Numbered from the stretch's first letter, positions 26,025-36,070 are shown. The stretch: DNA of 64,000 nucleotides from Hyphomicrobium_A sp963726795 (GCA_963726795.1 CAVSDD010000007.1:62001-126000), one strand, 5' to 3'. Numbers and translations: made by a program. Notes: a model not told the origin generated them from the letters alone.

Positions 26025-27152
26025 TTATTGCGCGTTGGCGGTCTTGCGCGTCTGGAACTTGCCCGACATGTCGACGATCGCCTGCTCGGCCTTGGTCGAC
26101 AGCCGCTTGACCTCCTTGGCGTCGAGGTCGAACGTTTTCAGATCGACCATGCGGATCGTCTGGTCGTCGTAGGTCTTGAAGTAGAACCGCAAGGATTGCG
26201 GATCGCGCATCGCGGTGAACATCGTCATGTCGGAATAGGTCTTGCCGTCCGCCTTCTCGCGCGCGGCGCCGACCGGAATGTCGAAGTTGTTGAGGATGTG
26301 GAAGCCCTGCAGGATGCCTTCGGGCGCGGTCGCGGCAGGAACGGCGGTGGCCGAGAAGATCGTCGCGCGCACGAAGCGTGCGGGCGGGGTGAAGTCGCCC
26401 GGCAGCCCGTGCAGGCCGGCGCCCATGCCGAACGGGGCAAACGTCGTCTTGTCGAGCGTCACCGGCGCAACCTCGCGCGGGGAGAGCGTGATGTAGTTGC
26501 GCAGGTTCGTCATGTGCCAGTCGAAGCTTGGCGAGTTGGTGAGGACGCCGAGCGGATTGTCGTTCAGCACCAGCTTGCCTTTGAGCGGCTCGATCACGAG
26601 GGACTTGCCGCTCTTGTCGTAGACGATCCAGTGGAAGGGTTGCGGCTGCGGCGGCCAGCCGGGTAGCAGCGTCGGCGCGACGATCGCCTCGCCGCCTTCG
26701 ACCGCCTTGCGCACCTCATCGACGCTGGCAAATTGCGTCAGCAGCCAGTTGGCGAAATCGGCGGCCGACATGGAGCTCGCCTGGTTGGCGGCGGTGGTCG
26801 GCGTGTACTCGGCTTCGGTGGGGAAGAAGAAGGTTCCGACCGCGAGGCCCTTCTCGTTCAGGCCGTCCATGATGGCGAGGTTGCCGAACAGGATGCCGCC
26901 CGTCGCGCCGTATTTCGACGTCCACTTCTTGCCGTCGCCGAGCGGCGTCTGGCCGACGAAATCGTAGCCGCGCGGCACGACGACCATGTCGATCTCGAGC
27001 GGGATGCCGAACTCGACCGTGCGCCCGTGCACGATGGTGCCGTCGGCGTTGGTGAGCTTGATGCCGGTGCAGGCGGCGGCCGGGGTCGCGGCGATGAAGG
27101 CGGTCGCGGTGGCGAGCGCCACAGCGCGAAAGAGGGTCGAGGTGCGGTTCAT
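26025..27152 (-). CDS. Choloylglycine hydrolase/penicillin V acylase family protein
   Basis: A 375-residue exported Ntn-hydrolase that cleaves linear amides (bile-salt hydrolase, penicillin V acylase or acyl-homoserine-lactone acylase activities are known in the family). The signal peptide ends TPAAA and cleavage would expose the catalytic Cys28 in CTGIKLTNADGTIVHGRTVEF. Other family segments are NLAIMDGLNEKGLAVGTFFF, PFHWIVYDKSGKSLVIEP and LTNSPSFDWHMTNLRNY. Start ATG at 27150-27152 begins the signal peptide; the frame is open upstream but without a leader. It has its own terminator and appears monocistronic. Confidence 0.88.
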   Translation of the reverse strand: MNRTSTLFRAVALATATAFIAATPAAACTGIKLTNADGTIVHGRTVEFGIPLEIDMVVVPRGYDFVGQTPLGDGKKWTSKYGATGGILFGNLAIMDGLNEKGLAVGTFFFPTEAEYTPTTAANQASSMSAADFANWLLTQFASVDEVRKAVEGGEAIVAPTLLPGWPPQPQPFHWIVYDKSGKSLVIEPLKGKLVLNDNPLGVLTNSPSFDWHMTNLRNYITLSPREVAPVTLDKTTFAPFGMGAGLHGLPGDFTPPARFVRATIFSATAVPAATAPEGILQGFHILNNFDIPVGAAREKADGKTYSDMTMFTAMRDPQSLRFYFKTYDDQTIRMVDLKTFDLDAKEVKRLSTKAEQAIVDMSGKFQTRKTANAQ

Positions 27153-27447
27153 GGAGGGCTCCGATCGCCGAATCGCGAATTGGGGAGTCCCTGGTCTAGT
27201 CGCCCGTGCTGAAGGTCGCGTGAGAGGCCGCGCTACAATTGTCGCCATCCCCTTCGCGCCGTTTAAGCCCCGCCATTCGGGCGGTTCCGTGCGTGCCCTG
27301 ACTGCCCTTTTGGCAGGCTAAGGGCGTAAACCCTGTGCAGAGAAGCCGCGGGAGTTGCAAATCTGCAACGGCGTTCCGGATTATCCTGCGCGCGGACCGG
27401 AGCAAAACTTAAACAAACCGGCCGCACACATAGGGGAGATTAAAACG

Positions 27448-27963
27448 ATGGATCTTGTCACCGCACTTGCGGTCAGCATCGGCCTTCTGGGGGGCGTTGC
27501 GACGTATCTCTATCTTTCTGACCCGTTGCTTCTCGGCCTGCAGATCTGGGCCGCATTCATTGCGTGGGCCAGCTTCTATCACTGCGGCGGCAAGCTGCAG
27601 GGATTCACCTCGAGCATTCTGGCCAACCTGTGGGGCATCCTCTGGGGCGTGCTCACGCTTCTCGCCATCAGCCGGCTCACGGTCGGCGAGTCGTTGCCGC
27701 CCAACGTATGGCCGGCGATCTGCGTCGCGGTCGGCGTCGGCCTCATGATCCTCGGGTGCAAGATCCCGATCTTCTCGGCCATTCCCGCCACCGTGTACGG
27801 CTACGCCGCCGTTGTCGCCTTTGTGCTGCTGAAGGCAGGCACCGATACTCTGACGGGGCCGTCGCTCGCCAATCCGGCGGTCGTGATTGCGCTGTCGATG
27901 ATCGGCGGCGCGATCTTCGGCTTGATCTCCGAGGCTCTCGCCGGCGCGATGGCGAAGGCGTAG
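27448..27963 (+). CDS. DUF1097 family membrane protein
   Basis: A 171-residue hydrophobic protein with five to six helices (LVTALAVSIGLLGGVATYLYL, IWAAFIAWASFYHCGG, ILWGVLTLLAIS, PAVVIALSMIGGAIFGLISEA). The WAAFIAWASFYHCGGK segment and size fit DUF1097, a small family of inner-membrane proteins of unknown function. ATG at 27448 has AGGGGAG about 9 bases upstream. Followed by a strong terminator. Confidence 0.75.
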   Translation: MDLVTALAVSIGLLGGVATYLYLSDPLLLGLQIWAAFIAWASFYHCGGKLQGFTSSILANLWGILWGVLTLLAISRLTVGESLPPNVWPAICVAVGVGLMILGCKIPIFSAIPATVYGYAAVVAFVLLKAGTDTLTGPSLANPAVVIALSMIGGAIFGLISEALAGAMAKA

Positions 27964-28001
27964 GCGGACTTACGCGCGCGTTTGAGCGCGGAGCCTGAAC
28001 C

Positions 28002-28048
28002 AGCCACCGGACCGCGTGTGGTCCGGTCCGGTGGCTGTTTGCTTTTTT
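28002..28048 (+). terminator. Rho-independent terminator of the DUF1097 gene
   Basis: Twelve-base perfect stem AGCCACCGGACC (28002-28013) / GGTCCGGTGGCT (28025-28036), then GTTTGCTTTTTT. It also lies just beyond the end of the convergent pgi gene. Confidence 0.9.
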
Positions 28049-28054
28049 GGATGT

Positions 28055-29687
28055 TCAGCGGCGGCGGTGGGCGCGGTAGCGCTTGATCAGCGCGTTGGTC
28101 GAGCTGTCGTGCGCGAGCTGAGGCTCGGCCGACGCCGTAAGCTCGGGGCCGATGCGGTTTGCCATCGCCTTGCCGAGCTCGACGCCCCATTGGTCGAAGC
28201 TGTCGATCCCCCAGATCGCGCCCTGCGTGAACACGCTGTGCTCATAGAGCGCGACGAGCGCGCCGAGCGTCCTGGGATCGAGGCGGTCGGCCAGGATCAT
28301 GTTCGTCGGGCGGTTGCCCTCCATGACGCGGAACGGCGTCTGGAATGCGGGCGCGTTTTCCTTGGCAAGCTCAGCCGCCGTCTTGCCGAACGCAAGCGCT
28401 TCGGCTTGCGCGAACAGGTTCGCCATTAGCAGGTCGTGGTGCTCGGCGAGCGGGCTCAGCGGCTCGAGAAACCCGATGAGGTCGCAGGGGATCAGCTTCG
28501 TGCCCTGGTGCAGCAGCTGGTAGAACGAGTGCTGCGCGTCGGTGCCGGGCTCGCCCCAGATGACGGGCCCGGTCTGATAGTCGACGCGCGCGCCGTTGAG
28601 GTCGACGCTCTTGCCGTTGCTCTCCATCTGCAGCTGCTGCAGGTAGGCGGGAAAGCGCGCCAGGTGTTGCGCATACGGCATGACGCCTTGCGTCTCGGCG
28701 CCGAAGAAATTGTTGTACCAGACGGCGAGCAGGCCGAGCAGCACCGGCAAGTTGCGCTCGAGCGGCGCTGAACGGAAATGCTCGTCCATGGCGCGAAAGC
28801 CCGAGAGCATTTCGGCGAAGTTCTGCGGGCCGATGGCGAGCATGGTCGACAGCCCGATCGCCGAATCCATCGAGTAGCGCCCGCCGACCCAGTCCCAGAA
28901 CTCAAACATGTTCTGCGGATCGATGCCGAATTGGCTCGACCGCCTTGGCGTTGGTCGAGACCGCAACGAAGTGGCGGGCGATGGCCGCCTCGCTGCCGAG
29001 CCGGTCGAGCGCCCAGGCGCGCGCGGTCGCCGCGTTCGCCATCGTCTCCTGGGTGGTGAAGGTCTTGGAGGAGACGACGAACAGCGTCTCGGCGGCATCG
29101 AGGCCCTGCATCGCCTCGCAGAATGCGGCGCCGTCGACGTTCGAGACGAAGCGGAAGGTCAGCGCGCGATCGGAGAAGTTGCGCAGCGCCAGGTACGCCA
29201 TCTCCGGGCCGAGGTACGACCCGCCGATGCCGAGATTGACCACATTCTTGATGCGCTTGCCGGTGTGACCGGTCCACGAGCCGTCGCGAACCTTGCTGGC
29301 GAAGGCAGCCATGCGGTCCAGCACCGCGTGCACGTCGGGAACGACGTTGCGGCCGTCGACCTCGATGCTTGCACCTTTGGGAGCACGCAAGGCGACATGG
29401 AGCACCGCGCGCTTCTCGGTCACGTTGATCTTGTCGCCGCGAAACATCGCGTCGCGGCGCTCGGCAACGCCGCGTTCGGCGGCGAGATGCGCCAAGAGTT
29501 GCATGGTCTCGTCGGCGATGCGGTTCTTCGAGTAGTCGAGCGTCAGACCCGCGCCCGAAACGGTGAAACGCTCCGCGCGGCCCGGATCGGCGGCGAACAT
29601 CTCGCGCAGGTGCACGTCCTTGATCTTTGCCTGGTGCTCGACGAGCGCCTGCCAGGCCGCGGTGCCGCGCACCGGAGTGAGCCCCAT
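28055..29687 (-). CDS. pgi: Glucose-6-phosphate isomerase, frame broken once
   Basis: Interconverts glucose-6-phosphate and fructose-6-phosphate. The first frame (from MGLTPVRGTAAWQALVEHQ) has VVNLGIGGSYLGPEMAYLAL, VDGAAFCEAMQGL and FVVSSKTFTTQETMANA; the second resumes at FGIDPQNMFEFWDWVGGRYS, and has GEPGTDAQHSFYQLLHQGTK and SFDQWGVELGKA, which carry the catalytic Glu/His/Lys. One surplus base (C of GCC) near 28933-28935 explains the break and restores KAVEQFGIDP and 543 residues, a normal length. Nine bases after tal; last gene of the sugar-phosphate operon. Confidence 0.92.
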
Positions 29688-29696
29688 CGTTCCCTC

Positions 29697-30773
29697 TTAC
29701 ACCAGCGCCTTGCTCTTGGCCTCGATGGACGCCAGCAGATCATGCCAGGACTTAACGAACGACTTGGCGCCTTCGCTCTGCAGCTGGCGCCCCAGCGCGT
29801 CGACATCGACGCCCGCGGCGGGAAACTCCTGCAGCAGCTTCTCGCAGTCGCCGCCATTAGAAGGCAGCATCGCACTCACCGCGCCGTGGTCGGCGAAGGC
29901 GTGCAGCGTTTCGTCCGGCATGGTGTTGATCGTGTTCGGGGCGGCAAGCGCCGCGACATACATCGTGTCTGTCGCCTTGGGGTCTTTGGAACTCGTGCTG
30001 GCGAACAACAGCCGCTGCGCGCGCGCGCCGAAGTTTTCGAGCCGCTGCCAGCGGTCGGACACGAGGAGATCGCGATACGCCTTGTAAGCCTGCTTGCCGA
30101 TGGCGATGCCGAGCTTGTTGCGCAGCCGATCCGGAACCTTCTCCGCGATCGCGCGATCCCAGCGGCTGATGAAGACGGACGCCACCGAGCGCACGTCGGC
30201 GCTGAGCCCGGCTTCAACGCGCCGCTCCAACCCGCGCATGTGGGCTTCCGCCGCGGCGAGATAATCGGCAGTCGAGAACAGCAGCGTCACATTCACGCTG
30301 ACGCCGGCGAAGGTCGCCTCCTCGATCGCGGGCAGGCCTTCCTTGGTGCCGGGGATCTTGATGAACAGGTTCGGCTTGCCGGCGCGCTGGTGCAGGCGCT
30401 TCGCTTCGGCAATCGTGGCCTTGGTGTCGTAGGCAAGCAGCGGAGACACTTCCAGCGACACCCAGCCATCGACGCTCGCGGTGCGCTCGTACACGGGCAG
30501 AAACAGATCGGCGGCGCGCGATAGGTCATCCAGCGCGAGTTCAAAGAACAGCGCTTCGCCCTTCATGCCCTTGTCGACCAGCTTGCGGATCGCGCCGTCG
30601 TAATAGCCGCCCTTGGAGATGGCCTTCTCGAAGATGGTCGGGTTCGAGGTCAGGCCGGTGACCGACAGCTCGTTGATGTATGTCTGCAGGCGCCCGTTAT
30701 CGAGATTCTCGCGCGTGATGTCGTCGATCCACAGGCTCTGCCCGGCATCGTGAAGCTTTTGCGTGGAGTTCAC
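29697..30773 (-). CDS. tal: Transaldolase
   Basis: Transfers a dihydroxyacetone unit in the non-oxidative pentose phosphate pathway. A 358-residue enzyme with TGLTSNPTIFEKAI near the N-terminus, the Schiff-base lysine in NLFIKIPGTKEGLPAIEE (near residue 140) and SVFISRWDRAIAEK. It belongs to the longer transaldolase class found alone or fused to pgi in various bacteria; here the two are separate but adjacent. Start GTG at 30771-30773 is chosen because AGGAGG lies 8 bases upstream and ELVNSTQKLHDAGQSLWIDD begins the conserved region. It begins 5 bases beyond the HAD stop on the overlapping side. Confidence 0.92.
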   Translation of the reverse strand: MNSTQKLHDAGQSLWIDDITRENLDNGRLQTYINELSVTGLTSNPTIFEKAISKGGYYDGAIRKLVDKGMKGEALFFELALDDLSRAADLFLPVYERTASVDGWVSLEVSPLLAYDTKATIAEAKRLHQRAGKPNLFIKIPGTKEGLPAIEEATFAGVSVNVTLLFSTADYLAAAEAHMRGLERRVEAGLSADVRSVASVFISRWDRAIAEKVPDRLRNKLGIAIGKQAYKAYRDLLVSDRWQRLENFGARAQRLLFASTSSKDPKATDTMYVAALAAPNTINTMPDETLHAFADHGAVSAMLPSNGGDCEKLLQEFPAAGVDVDALGRQLQSEGAKSFVKSWHDLLASIEAKSKALV

Positions 30774-30777
30774 GAGC

Positions 30778-31461
30778 TCATCCTCCTTCAACCGGCGCAA
30801 GCGCCGAAAAATCACAAGCCTTGAACTCGGCGATACTGCCGAGCGCAATGTCAGCCGGCACCGGCTTGGCGCTGGCCTCGGCATCGCGCGCATAATGGCC
30901 CTGCCGCACGAAAACCGTCGTCACGTGTCCGCGCCACGCCTCCTTGATAGCAGCAAGAATGGCCGGTTTGTCATCGATTACGACGTAATGCCGCGCCGGA
31001 TAGGCGCGTTGCACATCGCCCAGCGCCTGCTCCTTGTGGATGTACCCAAGCACCCGGCCTTCGACGGCATGCCAAATCCCCGATCGCTCGAGCTTATAGG
31101 GTTGGAACACCCCGTCGCCGTCGGTGAGGATCACCGGCATACCCCAACGGCTCGCATGCGCGACGGCGGCAAGCGCACCGGGAAAGAGCCGCTCGACGAA
31201 GGGATAGTCCATGAGCCAGTTGGACAGGGCGAGCGAACGCGGATCGCCCAAGTGCTCCATGCGGAAACCCTCGAGCGCGCCAAGGAAGTCGGCGTAACCT
31301 TTCTCGGCACGCAGCCGCTCATAGATATCCCAGAAGCGCCGACGCGCATCTTCGCCGAACCGCGTTTCGATCTCGCGGCCCAGATCGTCCTTCATGCGCG
31401 CGGTATCGAACAGCGTCTCGTCCACATCGAACAGGAATACGATGTCGCCGGCCGCGCCCAT
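30778..31461 (-). CDS. HAD superfamily hydrolase
   Basis: A 227-residue haloacid-dehalogenase-like phosphatase: motif I is FLFDVDETLFDT (DxDxT), motif II is MPVILTDGDGVFQ, and motif IV is YVVIDDKPAILAAI. A helical cap lies between. It starts at the zwf stop (1-base overlap, TGATG) and is followed by tal, so it is translated with the sugar-phosphate enzymes. It may dephosphorylate a sugar phosphate or repair side product of the pathway; that is inference from position. Confidence 0.85.
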   Translation of the reverse strand: MGAAGDIVFLFDVDETLFDTARMKDDLGREIETRFGEDARRRFWDIYERLRAEKGYADFLGALEGFRMEHLGDPRSLALSNWLMDYPFVERLFPGALAAVAHASRWGMPVILTDGDGVFQPYKLERSGIWHAVEGRVLGYIHKEQALGDVQRAYPARHYVVIDDKPAILAAIKEAWRGHVTTVFVRQGHYARDAEASAKPVPADIALGSIAEFKACDFSALAPVEGG

Positions 31462-32867
31462 CAGATGGACTCTCCGGTCGCGGTCGGATTGAGCCAGGGG
31501 CCGTCGTTGCCGATGAGGCGCGCGGACTCGGCCGGACCCCAGCTTCCGGGCGCGTACTTGTAAACGGGGGTGACGTTGCCCAGCACGTCGTTGACGATGC
31601 GCCATTCGGCATCGACGATGTCCTCGCGTGCAAACAACTCGCTGTTGCCGTTCATGGCGTCGCCGAGCAGCCGCTGATACGGAGGCAGGTTGACGGCCGG
31701 CTGGCGCGTCAGCACGAGCTCGACATCCTCGCCGATCATGCGCTCGCCCGGTGTCTTGACCCGCGCGCCGAGCGCAATCTTCACGTCCGGGCTCAAGCGG
31801 AAGCGCATGTGGCCGGAGGCGGCGGAAACGATCTCGCCGAATGTCTCGCGCGGGGGCCGCTTGAACTCGACGATGGCCTCGGCGGCCGTCACCGGCAGCT
31901 TCTTGCCGGCGCGGATGAAGATCGGCACGCCCGCCCAGCGCCAGTTCTCGATGCCAAAGCGGATCGCCGCGAACGTTTCAACCGTCGAGCCCGGAGCGAC
32001 ACCCGCGACCTTGTCGTAGCCCTCGTACTGGCCACGCACGACATCGTCTTTCTGCAGCGGGCGCACGGCTTTCAAGAGGCTCGCCTTGCGGTCCCGGATC
32101 GCCTCGTACTCTTGGCCGGGCGGCGGATCCATCGTGAGCGTGGCCAGAACCTGCAGCATGTGGCTCTGGATCACGTCGCGGATGGCGCCCGTCTCGTCGT
32201 AGAATTTTCCGCGTCCCTGGACGCCGAAATCCTCCGCCATCGTGATCTGGATCGAGCGCACATAGTCGCGATTGAACAGCGGCTCGAACATCGAGTTGGC
32301 AAAGCGCGTGTAGACGATGTTCTGCACCGGCTCCTTGCCGAGGTAGTGGTCGATGCGGAACACGTTCGGCTCGGCGAAGTACTCCTCGATGCAGCGCGTC
32401 AGCGCCACCGCGGATTGGCGGTCGCGGCCGAACGGCTTCTCGACGACAAGGCGGGCGTTCTTGGCGCAGCCGGATTTGGCCAGCTGCTCGATCGCCATGC
32501 TGAACAGCACCGGGGGAATGGCGAGGTAATGCAGCGGCCGCTTGGCTGCGCCCAGTTTTTTGCGCAGCGACTTGAACACCTGCAGATCGTTGTAGTCGCC
32601 GTCGACGTAGCTGAGCTGGCTCAGGAACTGCAGGAACGCTTCCGATTTGATGTTGCCGCCGTGCGCCTCGATGCTTTCGCGCGCGCGGGTCTTGAACTGG
32701 TCGAGGCTCAGCTCCGACTTGGCGACGCCGATGATCGGCACGCGCAACCCTTCATCGCGCACGAGGCGGAACAGCGCGGGAAAGATCTGCTTGTAGGCGA
32801 GGTCGCCGGTTGCGCCAAAGAACACCACCGCGTCGGATTTGCCTTTGACCTTCTCTGGATTCATCAT
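31461..32867 (-). CDS. zwf: Glucose-6-phosphate 1-dehydrogenase
   Basis: First oxidative step of the pentose phosphate and Entner-Doudoroff routes. A 468-residue enzyme with the cofactor loop VVFFGATGDLAYKQIFPAL, RLVVEKPFGRD, the signature FRIDHYLGKEPVQNIVYTRF (catalytic Lys/His region) and WAGVPIFIRAGKKLP. It overlaps the gnd stop by 4 bases (ATGA) and the HAD start by 1 base, indicating translational coupling. Confidence 0.95.
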   Translation of the reverse strand: MMNPEKVKGKSDAVVFFGATGDLAYKQIFPALFRLVRDEGLRVPIIGVAKSELSLDQFKTRARESIEAHGGNIKSEAFLQFLSQLSYVDGDYNDLQVFKSLRKKLGAAKRPLHYLAIPPVLFSMAIEQLAKSGCAKNARLVVEKPFGRDRQSAVALTRCIEEYFAEPNVFRIDHYLGKEPVQNIVYTRFANSMFEPLFNRDYVRSIQITMAEDFGVQGRGKFYDETGAIRDVIQSHMLQVLATLTMDPPPGQEYEAIRDRKASLLKAVRPLQKDDVVRGQYEGYDKVAGVAPGSTVETFAAIRFGIENWRWAGVPIFIRAGKKLPVTAAEAIVEFKRPPRETFGEIVSAASGHMRFRLSPDVKIALGARVKTPGERMIGEDVELVLTRQPAVNLPPYQRLLGDAMNGNSELFAREDIVDAEWRIVNDVLGNVTPVYKYAPGSWGPAESARLIGNDGPWLNPTATGESI

Positions 32868-33880
32868 GTGGACTTCTTCTCCAGATGACCGCCGAAACCG
32901 TAGCGCATCGCAGACATAAGCTTGTCGGCGAACTCCGCGTTCCCGCGCGAGGAGAAGCGCGCATAGAGTGCCGAGGCGATGACGGGGGTCGGGACGCCTT
33001 CCTCGATGGCGGCCTGCAGCGTCCAGCGGCCTTCGCCCGAATCCGACACGCGGCCGTCGAAGTTCGACAGGTCAGGGTTCTGCCGCAGGGCGAGCGCGGT
33101 GAGGTCAAGCAGCCACGAGCCCACAACGCTGCCGCGGCGCCACAGCTCGGCGACCGCGGGAAGGTCGATCTCGTACTTGAAGTGCTCCGGATTGCGCAGC
33201 GGCGTCGTCTCGGCATCGTGCGCTGCCTGCTCGGCCCCGATGTTGGCATGCTGCAGAATATTGAAACCTTCGGCGTAGGCGGCCATCAGGCCGTACTCGA
33301 TGCCGTTGTGCACCATCTTTACGAAGTGCCCGGCGCCGCTCGGCCCGCAGTGCAGGTACCCGCTCTCGGCCTGGCTCGGCGCGCCGTTGCTCCCCCCAGT
33401 GCGCGTGGCGGCATCGACGCCGGGAGCCAGCGATTTGAAGATCGGATCGAGGCGGGCGACGACATCGGCTTCGCCGCCGATCATCATGCAGTAGCCGCGC
33501 TCCAGTCCCCACACGCCGCCGCTGACGCCGACGTCGAGGTAGTGCAGCTTCTTCTCCGCCAGCTCTTTCGCGCGGCGCAGGTCGTCCTGGTAGAACGAGT
33601 TGCCGCCGTCGATCACGATATCGCCGGGCGACAGCAGCGGCAAAAGCTCGGCGAGCACCGCATCGACGACGCCCGCCGGCACCATCATCCAAACCGTGCG
33701 CGGCTTCGTCAGCGATTTCACGAACGCGGCAAGATCCGTCGCGCCCTTGGCGCCACGCGCGGTGAGATCCTGTACGGCGGCCGAGTGCGCATCATAGACG
33801 CAGAGCTCATGCCCGGCGCGCATCAGGCGCACACTCATGTTGGCGCCCATCCGCCCCAGTCCGATCATGCCGAGTTGCAT
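32864..33880 (-). CDS. gnd: 6-phosphogluconate dehydrogenase, decarboxylating (short form)
   Basis: Converts 6-phosphogluconate to ribulose-5-phosphate with CO2 release. At 338 residues it is the short type, often NAD-preferring, rather than the 470-residue E. coli type. Seen: GMIGLGRMGANM (cofactor loop), VIDGGNSFYQDD, VGVSGGVWGLERGYCMMIGG and GHFVKMVHNGIEYG (substrate/catalytic Lys). First gene of the gnd-zwf-HAD-tal-pgi transcript. Cofactor choice cannot be proved from the sequence here. Confidence 0.93.
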   Translation of the reverse strand: MQLGMIGLGRMGANMSVRLMRAGHELCVYDAHSAAVQDLTARGAKGATDLAAFVKSLTKPRTVWMMVPAGVVDAVLAELLPLLSPGDIVIDGGNSFYQDDLRRAKELAEKKLHYLDVGVSGGVWGLERGYCMMIGGEADVVARLDPIFKSLAPGVDAATRTGGSNGAPSQAESGYLHCGPSGAGHFVKMVHNGIEYGLMAAYAEGFNILQHANIGAEQAAHDAETTPLRNPEHFKYEIDLPAVAELWRRGSVVGSWLLDLTALALRQNPDLSNFDGRVSDSGEGRWTLQAAIEEGVPTPVIASALYARFSSRGNAEFADKLMSAMRYGFGGHLEKKST

Positions 33881-34225
33881 CGGTCGCTCCTAGCTATGGG
33901 GCAACGCGCGAGCACTGCCGGTAACGCGACGCCCTATTGCCGCACCGCAGCGCCGCCGAAGATGTAGGCATCCCTATCTGACTATCTGGTGACCGTACCG
34001 GCAATCGCAATGGTGAACGAAACTGCGAGCGGGGACGGTCCTGGCCCCGAGGTAGAACGCGCCCTGCAGCATGAGGGTTTCGGTTGAGGCGATTATTTTA
34101 TGCGCCGCTAACCCAAATGCGGAAAATCGTCAGAACCAATGGATCGCTTCCTCATTTAACTACTCGCACAACGGTTTTTTATGTCGGGTCCCGCACAAGA
34201 TGACGATAGTCCAGGAGTGCACCGC
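33881..34225. other. Divergent intergenic region between gnd and pgl
   Basis: 345 bases without a gene; AT-rich from about 34080 to 34190. It must carry promoters for both the gnd operon and pgl. I see no repressor site I can name. Confidence 0.5.
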
Positions 34226-34985
34226 ATGGGTGAGCCGGTCGATTCGACATTCATGAAGCCCGCCGTTGGAACGTTGCGGATATTCGACGATGTCTCCGCG
34301 ATCGCAGAGAGCGCGGCCGAGTTCGTGTGCGAGCTTGCCTGCCGCAAGCCTGGCCCCGTGCGCATCGCGCTCGCCGGCGGCGACACGCCCAAGCCGCTGT
34401 ACGAGCGCTTCGCGCAGGAGCAGTTCATCCAATGCATGCCGTGGGAGCGGGTGCATTGGCTGTTCGGCGATGAGCGCTTCGTGCCGCCCTCGAGCGCGGA
34501 CAGCAACTACGGCATGGCGCGTCGCACGTTCCTGGAGCACGTGCCGGCGCCCACTGCGAACGTGCATCCCATCAAGACGAAGGGCTTCACTCCCGACGAA
34601 GCCGCGCGCGCGTACGAAGAAACGCTAAAAGACCTCTACGGCGCGCAGACGCTCAGCATCGACCGGCCGCTGCTGGACATCACGCTGCTCGGCATCGGCA
34701 GCGACGGACATACGGCTTCACTGCTTCCGGGTGAGCCGATCTTGTCGGAGTACGACTCGCTGGGTCGCGCCGGTACCGCACGGCCGCCCCGAGCCGCGCA
34801 TCAGCCTCACCTACCCCGCGCTCAACAGCAGCCGCGTGGTGATCTTCATCGTCACCGGCGCCGGCAAGCGCGACATGCTGGATAAGCTGCTGTCGGGCGA
34901 CAAGAGCGTTCCGGCGGGACGCCTGCAGCCGATCGGCGACATCATCTGGTTCGCGGACCGGGATGCCGCGGGCCGCTGGTGCTGA
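34226..34985 (+). CDS. pgl: 6-phosphogluconolactonase, frame broken once
   Basis: Hydrolyses 6-phosphogluconolactone between Zwf and Gnd. The first frame has VRIALAGGDTPKPLYERFA, WERVHWLFGDERFVPP and LLGIGSDGHTASLLPGEP; the rest, in the next frame, has RWVAPVPHGRPEPRISLTYP and NSSRVVIFIVTGAGKRDML, completing the DevB-type enzyme. Removing one base near 34754-34760 gives 252 residues. Start ATG at 34226 has AGGAG 8 bases upstream. Divergent from the gnd operon, so the pathway is encoded from one control region. Confidence 0.9.
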
Positions 34986-35002
34986 CAGGGCTGGCTCTAA
35001 AC

Positions 35003-36070
35003 TCAAACCATGCGCTTGCCGATCGCGGGGGCCATCGTCGCCTGCCGGATCACCGTGTGCACGAACCTGAGCTTGGTCTCCGCGCCCGGCGTGATGACGA
35101 AGGGATAGAAGTCGTTGTGGCCCATGCTGCGGTTGATCTCGTTGAGCGCCAGCGTGAGCGGCAGCCAGCGCTCGACCAGGGCTTCGAACGCGACGTCGCG
35201 ATAGACATCGGGCGGGCGCAACGAGCGCAGCGCTGTCCCGCCGAAGCGGCTCGTGGTGCGCGGCTCGATCTTGAGCGAGGAAGCGGTATCCAGCGCGTCG
35301 ACCATGTGCATGTAGTGCGCCCAGGTTTCGGCCCAGTCTTCCCACGGGTGAGCGCTCGCGTACGCCGACACGTGATGCTGCGACCAATCGGTGCGCGGAC
35401 CCTGCTCATGATGGCGGTTGAGCGAGGCGCGGTAGTCTTCCCGCTCGTCGCCGAACAAGCCGCGAAAATCGGCAAGTTTGTCCGTGTCCTCGATCAGCAG
35501 CATCCAGTAGTAGTGCCCGCTCTCATGACGCAAATGGCCGAGCATCGACCGGTAGCGTTCGGCCATGGCCTGGCGCTGGCGCTCGCGCTCCACAGCGTCG
35601 GCCTCTCCGACCGCGATCGTGATGACGCCGTCGAGATGTCCGGTCAGCACGTCGGCGACGAAATCGAAGACGAGCGGACCGCGCGTCGCGTTGCCTTCGA
35701 GCGGCAAGCCGAACCGCAAGAGCGAGTAGACGAGGCGCTTCTTGGCGCGCTCGAAGTGGGCCCAGGCGCGCAGGTTTGCCGGATCGGAAAGGTCGGGGAT
35801 CTTGCGGTTCAATGCGCAGGCGGCGCAGAACGTGGAGCCGGTGCCGGCGCGGACCAGCCAGTTGCAGACGCCGTGGGCGGCGTTGGCGCAGTAAGAATAG
35901 AGGGTGGCCGAGCCGCGCTTGGATTCGCGCAGACGACCGCTCTGGTCGGTGCTCAGCGTCGCCATTTCGAGGCGCGAGGAATTGAACCCAAGCCGATGGC
36001 CACAGCTCAGGCACTTGACGTTCTCGAAATAGACGGTATTGCCGCAGGAGCCGCACTTGTACGGTTTCAC
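35003..36070 (-). CDS. Putative zinc-binding metallopeptidase with N-terminal zinc ribbon
   Basis: A 355-residue cytoplasmic protein. The N-terminus has CGSCGNTVYFENVKCLSCG, two CxxC pairs that form a zinc ribbon, and another Cys group (YCANAAHGVCNW ... FCAACAL). The central LGHLRHESGHYYW is an HExxH-type zinc site (H-E-S-G-H), and EDWAETWAHYMHMVDALD supplies further ligands. This family regularly accompanies the transglutaminase/ATP-grasp genes that start 188 bases away on the other strand. Its substrate is unknown; it may process or remove the modification made by those enzymes. Confidence 0.82.
   Translation of the reverse strand: MKPYKCGSCGNTVYFENVKCLSCGHRLGFNSSRLEMATLSTDQSGRLRESKRGSATLYSYCANAAHGVCNWLVRAGTGSTFCAACALNRKIPDLSDPANLRAWAHFERAKKRLVYSLLRFGLPLEGNATRGPLVFDFVADVLTGHLDGVITIAVGEADAVERERQRQAMAERYRSMLGHLRHESGHYYWMLLIEDTDKLADFRGLFGDEREDYRASLNRHHEQGPRTDWSQHHVSAYASAHPWEDWAETWAHYMHMVDALDTASSLKIEPRTTSRFGGTALRSLRPPDVYRDVAFEALVERWLPLTLALNEINRSMGHNDFYPFVITPGAETKLRFVHTVIRQATMAPAIGKRMV

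Noticed and set aside
28908..30524. A 538-codon plus-strand open frame
   Set aside because: Antisense to tal and pgi; low-complexity Arg/His composition typical of shadow frames.
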